A stretch of DNA of 64,000 bases, from positions 111,021,746 through 111,085,745 of the forward strand of contig CM057826.1 of NCBI GenBank assembly GCA_030068075.1, read 5' to 3'. The notes under the pieces are model-generated. The model was not told the origin of the DNA, did not search any database, and saw nothing but the letters and a program-made list of their open reading frames with translations. A program made the position numbers and the translations under genes. This stretch comes from Paguma larvata (taxonomy: Eukaryota > Chordata > Mammalia > Carnivora > Viverridae). Positions 23,985 to 64,000 of the stretch are shown in pieces (position 1 is the stretch's first letter; every line of letters begins with the position of its first letter).

Positions 23985-24232
23985 TCAGTAAGTGGCAACT
24001 CTCATGTGTCATGAACTATGTGAGACTGTCACTTACATTTTTCCACATAATTGTCAAACAGTCCAATGCCATAGTACTTTAAATTCCCCTTCCCCTTTCC
24101 CTGTTTTCAGAGATGAGGAATATTAAGGACTAGAGAACTAAGCAATTTATCCATGATCCACATCTGCTAAACACAGAGGTGGGACTTATGCTCAGGTGTG
24201 CCTGATCCATAGCCCATACTTGTAACTAGAAA
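23985..24232 (-). mobile_element. MIR-like SINE
   Basis: TTTTCAGAGATGAGGAATAT, AACTAAGCAATTTATCCATG and CACAGAGGTGGGACTTATGC match reversed MIR. Confidence 0.65.
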
Positions 24233-24235
24233 TTC

Positions 24236-24370
24236 TCAAAGATGGTCATAGATCAGAATCACCTGGCAGTTACATCAAAATCTCAAGAGATGGAGCTCCA
24301 GAATCAATAAAACTTTCCTGTAGATTTTAGCACAACCAGACCAAAAATTTGGGAAGTTCTGTTCTCAAAT
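24236..24370 (+). mobile_element. hAT-type DNA transposon remnant
   Basis: GAAATTCTCAAAGATGGTCA, GATCAGAATCACCTGGCAGT and GATTTTAGCACAACCAGACC fit a decayed MER20-like element. The ends are not clear. Confidence 0.5.
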
Positions 24371-24513
24371 ACATGTATTTCCTTTTCAATAAATGTCTGT
24401 TTGAGTGAGTGAGTGAATGAATGGATGAATGATGACTGTAATTCTTTCATTGATAATCCATTTCTGCATTAAGGTTTACTCTCAAACAATGATCCTTGTT
24501 TTAAAATACAAGG

Positions 24514-24552
24514 ATTAAAAAAATAATAAAAAATAAAAATAAATAAAATACA
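24514..24552. repeat. A-rich (AAAT)n repeat
   Basis: Runs of AAAATAAAAATAAATAAAAT following an ACAAGGATT motif that recurs just after the tract, as if the A-rich tract were a small insertion (ACAAGGATT at 24509-24517 and 24550-24558). Confidence 0.8.
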
Positions 24553-24825
24553 AGGATTCCTGAGAGGTTATTTCTTAATTATCTGATGTCTTTAAGAGGT
24601 GTGGGGCTTAGTTGAACAAGGCTTCCATTCCTTCTCTAGATCATCTGTTGTGTTGGACCTTGTCATTGACAAAGGCTCCAGAAACATTCCATCTGCATGC
24701 CATGACACCTTCAATTCAAGCACTCCTTTATGCTCTCCAGAACACTCCTTCCAGGGATGGCGACCCTTTATAAGGCTGAAGTCTTCTCTGGAGAGCTGAC
24801 CTCAGGCCACTTAAGCAGAGGCAGC

Positions 24826-25405
24826 ACGAGTGTCCATCAACTGATGACTGGATAAATGAAATGGAGTTTTAGCCCTATGATGGAATATTATTCAGCATTG
24901 AAAAGAAAGGAAATATCTGCACATGTTATATACGCATGAACCTTCTAAATATTATGCTATAGTGGAAGAAGCTAGTCACATATTGTATGATTCTATTTAA
25001 TACAAAATGTTCAGAATGGCGGCATCTGGGTGGCTCAGTCGGTTAAGCGTCCAACTCTCGATCTCAGCTCAGGTCTTGATCTCAGGGTTGTGAGTTCAAG
25101 CCCCACGTTGGGCTCTGTGCTGTGTGTGGAGCTTACTTTAAAAAAAAATGAAAGAGCTTCTAAATTGTTCAGAATACGCAAATCCATAAAAAGAAAAAAA
25201 TAGATTACTGATTGCCTAGGGCTGGGAGAGTTCAGTGAGGAATAAGCAATAACTGCCAATAGGTATAGGGTTTCTTTTTGGGGTGATAAAAAGTTCTGAA
25301 ATTCATTGTGGTGGTGACTGCACAATATTGCAAATATGGTAAAACCACTGAATTAATACACTTCAAAACTGTAAATTTTATATGTGAATTAAATCTCAGC
25401 AAAGC
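24826..25405 (+). mobile_element. L1 3'-end fragment, plus strand, split by a SINE
   Basis: GTCCATCAACTGATGACTGG, GGAATATTATTCAGCATTGA, and after the SINE GATTGCCTAGGGCTGGGAGA, CCACTGAATTAATACACTTC and TGAATTAAATCTCAGCAAAG, the typical end of an L1M-type 3' UTR. Interrupted at 25018-25165. Confidence 0.87.
25018..25165 (+). mobile_element. Short SINE inserted in an L1 fragment, plus strand
   Basis: GGCGGCATCTGGGTGGCTCA, GTCGGTTAAGCGTCCAACTC, GGTTGTGAGTTCAAGCCCCA, and GTGGAGCTTACTTTAAAAAA at the end. Perfect 10-bp duplication TGTTCAGAAT at 25008-25017 and 25166-25175. Confidence 0.9.
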
Positions 25406-26139
25406 TGTCCAAAGTGAGGAAAGTCAGCACAAGGTGACAGAAACATTGTAGTAAAATTATACATGAGAATCATGAGATTGCCAGATACTCGTCAGAGCCG
25501 GAAAAGACTCCAGAAAGTTCCCCTTCACTAGGTGGATGTACGGGAGCATGCTTATTAATAAATGTTCACCTTATGGTATCTATAAGTTGATTCTATCACT
25601 AACTTCCTGTGGTGCTTTTTTCTCTCCTGTACATGTTTCTAATTTTTTAACCCTTTTCTTTTCCCTAGCCCTTATGGGACTAAGCTCAAATTAATTCTCA
25701 GATGAAAAATTCATGAAGTCAAGCACATAGTATTATATTTGGAGGGAGGGAGAATTATAAATTAAAATATAAAATATGACTATGGCATTGCACCTTGTTG
25801 CCGCAAGCAGTACCAGAAAGCTGGTACTCATTACTTACAATGGCAGAGAAGAATGGTCAAACCAGTAATAATGTTTAAAAGCAAGACATGATTCCATCAA
25901 AGTCTCCATGTGTCAGAATTGTCACATCGTTTTTCATCCCTATGGCCATGGGTAGGTTCAGAGCTGTGTTATGTGTTGCCCGACCAGTGGAGCAGTGAGC
26001 AGCCTGGTTTCCTTCCTCCAGTCTCTCTCTTCCTAGGAGCTCACCGTCCATTACACTGCCCAAGCTACCTCTCTAAAATGCAAGTGTGAGGCAGTGCAGC
26101 CCAAGACATCACAGCCTGGGTCCCAGTCTTGCAAGAAGG

Positions 26140-26300
26140 CCCCATTGGCTATGAACTCAGTCATTTTAGGCAAGTTACTTAATTTTTCTGTGAATCATTT
26201 CTCCCTGTTTTTAGTGAGGATGAAATGAGAACAATAGGTTAAGTGCTTCATCCAGTGTCAAGCTCACGGCAGTCAGTCACTATAAGCTTTTATTATTACA
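26140..26300 (+). mobile_element. MIR-like SINE
   Basis: TTTTAGGCAAGTTACTTAAT, TTTTTAGTGAGGATGAAATG and CCAGTGTCAAGCTCACGGCA follow MIR order. Confidence 0.65.
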
Positions 26301-26309
26301 CTTCTATTC

Positions 26310-26480
26310 AAATGCTTCATTTCTACCTAATGAAATCTAATCATTTTCAGTGAACTCTAACCACTGATCATGCAGGAACTGGTGTGATCTAACCCCCATT
26401 TGTCTTCTTCCAGTTCACAACCTTCTCTAAATACATCTGGCAAATTTGTGACTCCAAGTACTTCTCAAGCTCTTTCTCTG
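26310..26480 (+). mobile_element. L2-like LINE fragment
   Basis: CAGGAACTGGTGTGATCTAA and CCCCCATTTGTCTTCTTCCA resemble L2. Decayed. Confidence 0.45.
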
Positions 26481-26500
26481 CCGTTCCTGTATCTTCGATG

Positions 26501-26690
26501 TTGGTTAAGCATCCGACTTCAGCTCAGGTCATGATCTTGCCGTTTGTGAGTTTGAGCGCAGTTTGTGAGCATTCAGTGCACTTCAGATCCTCTGTCCCCT
26601 TCTCTCTCTGCCCCTCCCCCACTCATACACACGCATGCGCGCTCTCTCTCAAATAAATAAACATTAAAAACAGAAAGAAAGAAAGAAAAG
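26501..26690 (+). mobile_element. 5'-truncated felid SINE, plus strand
   Basis: Starts inside the tRNA-like head (TTGGTTAAGCATCCGACTTC), followed by GCTCAGGTCATGATCTTGCC, a CT-rich segment and AAATAAATAAACATTAAAAA with an AAAG-rich end. Confidence 0.88.
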
Positions 26691-27889
26691 CCTTATTTGA
26701 TCCAGGAAGACTGTGAGGCTATGAAGTGACCGTGAAGCTTTTCTCAAATTCCTCCTTTCTCCGTGTTCTGGCAGCATCATAGAGGTTTGAGAGAAGTTGA
26801 CCAAAGGGAGTCATATTTTATAGGAAACACAAACAGGACCCTTGGTGAACTAGAGAAGAGAAACGATGGCTACAAGAAGAAAGGATGGCTTCTAAGCTTA
26901 GATCTGGAACAACTGGGCCCGTGGTGGTGCGTTTATTGATACGGGAAAACCTGGAGAGAATAAGGCTGTGAGGGACTAGGAATAAAATAAATAAAATAAA
27001 ATAAAAAATAAACATCCATGTTAGTTAGGTTAGGTTGGACGTGCCAGTCAGATATCCTGGTAGAATTGTTAAGTAAGATGTTGAGTATGTGAGGCAGACT
27101 TGGAGAATGGTCAGGGCTCTGGGTATAAAATGGGGACTCATAATCCTATAGGCGGGGCTAGCGGATATAACTTTGGGGAACCCTGGGGACCAGCAATGTT
27201 TAGAGAACAGCTAGAGGAAGAGAAACCTGTTAAACATACAGGTGAAAGTTTACTCGCCTCGCACCTGCTTGAAGTTAAATACTGTCTCATTTAGCTTTGT
27301 GCCTAGCAGTATTTGGCCTAAAAATCCTATAAAACTTGTCAAAGTTTATTTCAATTCTAAAAGCAAAGAATGGTGGCCTCCTAGACATCTCCCAGCTGTA
27401 CACTTCAATGCTTTGGCAACATTTGTAAAAATAAGCATGAAGAACAACTCCAGCATCCAGCTTAGGGTGGAATTTGGTGGACAGTTTCAGGACTTCTGGA
27501 GACAGATTGGTCCTCCCTACCTCCGAACCTCTCCCCAGCCCTTTCCCTCCGGTCACACTCCAAAGGGCATGGCCCCAGTGCTCATGTGGGAATGGCAGAA
27601 AGCCCGGGCTCCCAGCAGGTCCCTCCAGGCTGAATACCGTGGGCCTTGCGAGAACAGCAGCTGCCGGAACATATGGGTGACCAGTAGGAATTCCCCTTAG
27701 TTGTGGAGTGAAGCACCTCCATGTACGCAATACCCAATTTTCTGAAAGGTTTTGTGACAAACTTTCTCTAGTATCTTGCCGTGTTTTCCCCATTGACTTT
27801 AACAGTTTAATACCCATATTTTTCTGATCTCATTCCTGTGAAGCATTTAAAAATTTGTAGATCAAGACACATGCCTCTTTTTTACTCTC
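26691..27889. other. Non-repeat block with overlapping open frames on both strands
   Basis: 27287-27817 is open for 176 codons on the minus strand and 27242-27700 for 152 codons on the plus strand. Neither shows a recognised domain, and no splice-site pattern clearly supports an exon. Confidence 0.4.
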
Positions 27890-28390
27890 TTCTTGCTACT
27901 ATTCTGTTTAGGACTTCATCCCCCTTCACCTTGGCAAGTTCAGTAGTCTTCTATCTGATCTCCCTGCCTCCCTTTTCTCCCCACTTCGCCACCAGAATAA
28001 TTACACCAAAGCATTTCCCTGTTAGGGTATCCACCTGCCAAGAACTTTAACGGTTTACCCATTGCTTACTAAGAAAATCAGATTCCAAATTTTTAAGGTC
28101 GATGTTCCAGGTCCCCCGCAATTTGGAGAGGTTCCCTCTCCAGCATTAGTGCCCATCCAACCATATTCTGGGTTTATTGATCAGGCCCCCGTTTTCCCCA
28201 CAAAATAGTTACTGTGGTTGTTTGTTTGTTTTTGTTGTATATCAGCACCTGCCATTTCTTTCACCCCGGGTGCTTCACGTGTTTCTAAATCCATTAACTA
28301 CCTACTCAAATTCCAAGCCGATGTGCCTTCTTCAAGGAAACTCCTTACTCTCCCTATTGGAGGGAGAAGTCCTTGTAGACACTTCTGAAA
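27890..28390 (+). mobile_element. L2-like LINE fragment
   Basis: CCAGAATAATTACACCAAAG, AAATCAGATTCCAAATTTTT and CTTCTTCAAGGAAACTCCTT give partial L2 order. Confidence 0.45.
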
Positions 28391-28419
28391 GAACTCGTGT
28401 TTAGTTCATTAAAAAAAAA

Positions 28420-28628
28420 TTTTTTTTAATTTTATTTGAGGGAGGGTGTGTGGCATGAGTGAGCGCAAGCGGGGTAGGGACAGAGAAGGGGGAGAGAGAA
28501 AATCCCAAGCAGACTCCATGCTGTCAGTGTAGAGCCCAATACAGAGCTCGATCCCACAACCCCAGGATCACGATCTGAGCTGAAATCAAGAGTCAGACGC
28601 TCAGCCGACTGAGCCACCCAGGTGCCCC
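28420..28628 (-). mobile_element. Felid SINE, minus strand, in intron sequence before the ATG exon
   Basis: T-run, ATTTTATTTGAGGGAGGGTG, AGAGTCAGACGCTCAGCCGA and end CACCCAGGTGCCCC. It lies 0.5 kb before the first coding exon. Confidence 0.9.
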
Positions 28629-28670
28629 TAATGTTTATATTTTTTAAAGGCAGTTTTTCAGATAGACATT

Positions 28671-28720
28671 GGTGATGATAATGATAATGATAGATGATAG
28701 ATAGATAGATAGGTAGATAG
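28671..28720. repeat. (GATA)n and (GAT)n microsatellite
   Basis: GATGATAATGATAATGATAG followed by ATAGATAGATAGATAGGTAG. Confidence 0.93.
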
Positions 28721-29136
28721 CACTTGTGGCTTGTGAGGAGGCTGAGCAGAGGAAGGAGAAAAGTGAACAGGATAGGGCAAGTCTATGGGCAGAGAGCAAG
28801 AAAATTAAAGGGCATTTCTTAGGGCTGGAGAGCGAGTGAATTGGAAGAGATACAGCTAGAAGAATGGGCAGGTTTAGGCAAAACGAGCACTCCAAGATGT
28901 GAAAGATACGCTCAAATGCTCATAGGTCGTTGGAGGATTTTGAGCAGGGTGTTGACATGACCAGACCAGATCTTTGGAAAGATCGCTCTAAATTGACGTG
29001 CAAAGTGGGTGGGAGGATCTGGGGAGAGGATCCCTCAGGAGGAGGCTCCTACGTGTTGCTCGGGCTGAGAGACACCGCCTGGCGCTTTGTCCAGGTCTCT
29101 GCCACAGCAGTAACCACCGTCTCTGTCTCTCCTCAG

Positions 29137-61534
<32,398 letters not shown>

Positions 61535-61793
61535 GTATGTTGGGCGCAACACCCTAGTGGGGCAGAGAAGAAAACGATGAGAGATCCAGGAGCAGCAGGG
61601 GGTGCTCTCAGGAGTGGCACAGGGGCTCGGGGGAGGGGAGGCTTTTCCGGCGCTGCACTCTCCTCCGCTGCGTGCTCAACTGCATCCCTGTCACCGCCAT
61701 CACCATCACTTAGTGGCACGTGTGCATGGCTCTGTGCTGGCGTTGTGCCGACTTGAGAGGATGTGATCCCTGAAGCCTATTGATTTGTTTACC

Positions 61794-61872
61794 ATATATA
61801 TATGTATATATATATATACTGTATAGGTACTGTACATATATATGTATATATATACATACACCCACACATGCA
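61794..61872. repeat. AT/GT alternating repeat
   Basis: Runs of ATATATATGTATATATATAT around CTGTATAGGTACTGTAC, then ACATACACCCACACATGCAC. Confidence 0.9.
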
Positions 61873-62030
61873 CACATCCTATGTGGTTGTCCATCTACAA
61901 AAACTGTGCTGTGACTAGGACTTGTTATTTTGTGCAAGGCAGTGACAGAATATAACTCCAAGAACATGCTGCACCCTAGCATAGGCTGTGTTCTCACTTT
62001 GAATCGTTTTGCTAATCTTGGCTATTTATA

Positions 62031-62098
62031 TATGTGTATGTGTGTGTATATATATATATATATACACACACATATACATATATGTATATATATATATT
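62031..62098. repeat. (TG)n-(TA)n-(CA)n palindromic repeat
   Basis: 62037-62074 is a perfect 38-bp palindrome (TATGTGTGTGTA ... TACACACACATA). It extends to 62031-62080 with one mismatched pair. Followed by more TATA-rich repeat. Confidence 0.92.
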
Positions 62099-64000
62099 TT
62101 AAGAAAGAACTTTTTAAAAGATGCATCCAAGGCACAAAACAGCATGTCCAGGAGGTTGTTCAACAAATCAAGATGCAAAAGCATGGTTTAGGCCTAGTAC
62201 ATAAAATTAATTCGATTATCTGAACACAGATTGGGGCAGGGAAATACAACAGAGATCATTTTTAAAATTATTCAAAGGTGGTTCTTTCCATTAGTATTTA
62301 TCTTCCATAAATGTAGTGAAATGATTACAAAGTAACTTTAAAGTATTCTTGAAAAAAAAAAAAAAAAACAACCCAGCATTTGAAAGCCCTTTCGATAGGG
62401 GAAATAATTCTTTTGGTCCATCCAAAGGTTATGTAGAGATTATTTTAGGATTATTTCTGCCAGTGTTCACTAGCCTTGGCAAGTAGGAAAGTAACCACCA
62501 CACTCTTGTAAGCATGGGAAGGGAAAGAAGATGCTTGCCCTCCCTCCCCTCTGGTCTAGCAAAGTCCTTATGCTACCTGACTTTCTGAATGAGAGACAGA
62601 GCAGATGGGTAGAAGGTGGGTGGGTATTCTAGGATTGAGAACTAGTACTCAGAGAGGTGAGGGGTCCCTATAAAGAAACTTCATAATACATTGGCCCTGG
62701 TCTCTGAATTGCAGCCCATGAGCCACTGACCTAATTGCTAGTGCTAACCACCAGAACCAAACATCTCCCCAAATCTCCCATCTCTGATCCAAATTCAAGA
62801 TTCTAGGTAGTAGAATCTCTTTTTGTGATCTAAGTCAACTTCTAATAACCTTTGGAAGTTTGCTCGACCACAAAAATCTGAATGTAAATCTAAATCTAAG
62901 TGTAAGAAAAAACTTGACTGCATTAATTAATGTTACTAATAACTCTCTGTTTCCCCATTTTTATTTTCCTTTAATTTTTCAATGTCATCAGGCTATGAGA
63001 AAAAGAGACTTTTAGTAGTCTCAGACATGCCCAGTAAGAAGTGTTATTATATTTCTTTATCACCTAAAAGATAATTCTCATGGTGTCTTCTGTCTGATTT
63101 CATTTGGTCTTGATTTCTTTGGGCTACGAGGAGATTTTGAGGGGCTCAAGCTTCTAAAAGTAAAAGAAAACCAAAATGATAGTAAAACTAAACATCCTAT
63201 TTCAAATGCGTATACTTGAGGAAGTAAGAGTCATCCTATGATAAAAAGCCTCTGGGTTTTAAATAGTTACTGTGCCTAAGGGCCCACCCACACAGCTTGT
63301 ATCAAAGGCAGCCCTGAACCTATTACAGTTCATGAAAATTTTCTAATCCCTTATAGACATGGGCCTGTCTTAGAGGGCGAGGCATATTTTACACAACTTA
63401 ATTCCATGCTTCAGCAAGTTATAGGAAAAGTCGTATAGGAAAACAGAGGGGAAGGTGTCACTTCCAAATGGGTAAACAAAAGAAGCCTCTTCTGGCGGGG
63501 GATATCAGAGTTCCATGTTCAAGGAAGAATAGGATTTCCTCACATAGAAAAGGAAGTGGGGGAGCGCCTTTTTAGGCAGAGAGATGAGCAGAGATACGGC
63601 TCCTGACATAATCAGTCCATAGGGTAGATACGGGTTTCTAGATTCTAATGTGTGTGATCACATGTGAGTGTGTGTGTGTGTCTAGAGATGACAGTGAGAA
63701 TATTTAAGCCTGGAAAGTTACATGTTTGAATTCCATATTAATGAGTTTGGCTTTGTTTTATGGGTAACTGCAGCTCCACGAAGTTTTGTATATGATCAGA
63801 GGTATTTAGGTAAAATTTCTCCAACCATTTGTGACTCCAGAAATAAGAGATGTCACTGTCCATTATTTACACCATTAAATTTAGTCCTAGGACACTGTCC
63901 CTGACCCACAGCAAGGAGCTAATGAGTATTCTCAGATTCACTACTCAAAGGGTCCCCAGACGTTATGTCAATGAACAGGGGTCATCTTGTTGCATTTTCC
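62099..64000 (+). other. Intron sequence after exon 11, nothing assigned
   Basis: No SINE, MIR or exon recognised. The next coding exon of JAKMIP2 is not in the window. Confidence 0.55.
62351..62368. repeat. Poly(A) tract
   Basis: About 18 A followed by CAACCC. No SINE or other element was recognised just before it. Confidence 0.8.

Noticed and set aside
1..29136. A JAKMIP2 promoter, CpG island or non-coding first exon
   Set aside because: I looked for a CpG-dense region or a sequence ending in a donor that could pair with the acceptor at 29136, and saw no convincing candidate.

Overview
The window is nuclear DNA from a carnivoran mammal, most probably a cat (Felidae). The evidence is about three dozen tRNA-derived SINEs with the felid consensus head (GCGCCTGGGTGGCTCAGT), an internal TGAGTTCGAGCC box, a CT-rich stretch and an AATAAA/poly(A) end. 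Alongside them are carnivore-type L1 pieces and old mammalian MIR, L2 and hAT copies. There are no operons, phage, plasmid or CRISPR features.

One protein-coding gene is visible: the 5' part of JAKMIP2 (Janus kinase and microtubule-interacting protein 2, also called NECC1), on the + strand. Eleven coding exons were placed to the base by reading frame, splice sites and protein continuity: 29284-29412, 41215-41712, 45511-45720, 47510-47608, 51946-52092, 52753-52893, 55424-55480, 56629-56748, 57788-57916, 60709-60792 and 61472-61534. They give 1,677 coding bases, or residues 1-559 of a coiled-coil protein of about 810 residues. Every junction is phase 0, so every internal exon has a length divisible by three. 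The first coding exon also carries 147 bases of 5' UTR (29137-29283) with two short upstream ORFs. The C-terminal third of the gene lies beyond 64000. The promoter and any non-coding first exon were not seen and probably lie before position 1.

Layout: 1-29136 is 5' flank or, more likely, intron 1, made of old repeats with scattered SINEs, including a 3'-truncated L1 that keeps its 5' end (about 11880-12832). 29137-61534 holds the exons, separated by introns of 0.66 to 11.8 kb. 61535-64000 is the start of the next intron, with AT-rich palindromic repeats.

The most unusual items are small. One is an 87-base 5S rRNA retrocopy at 47869-47955 (minus strand), flanked by a 12-bp direct repeat and lacking a poly(A) tail. 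Another is a 99-bp SINE head at 59862-59960 with the same tailless, duplication-flanked structure. A (TTAG)6 tract starts 17 bases after a splice donor. There is also a perfect 38-bp palindrome in the last intron. I found no new multi-gene system; the rest is ordinary mammalian gene and repeat sequence.
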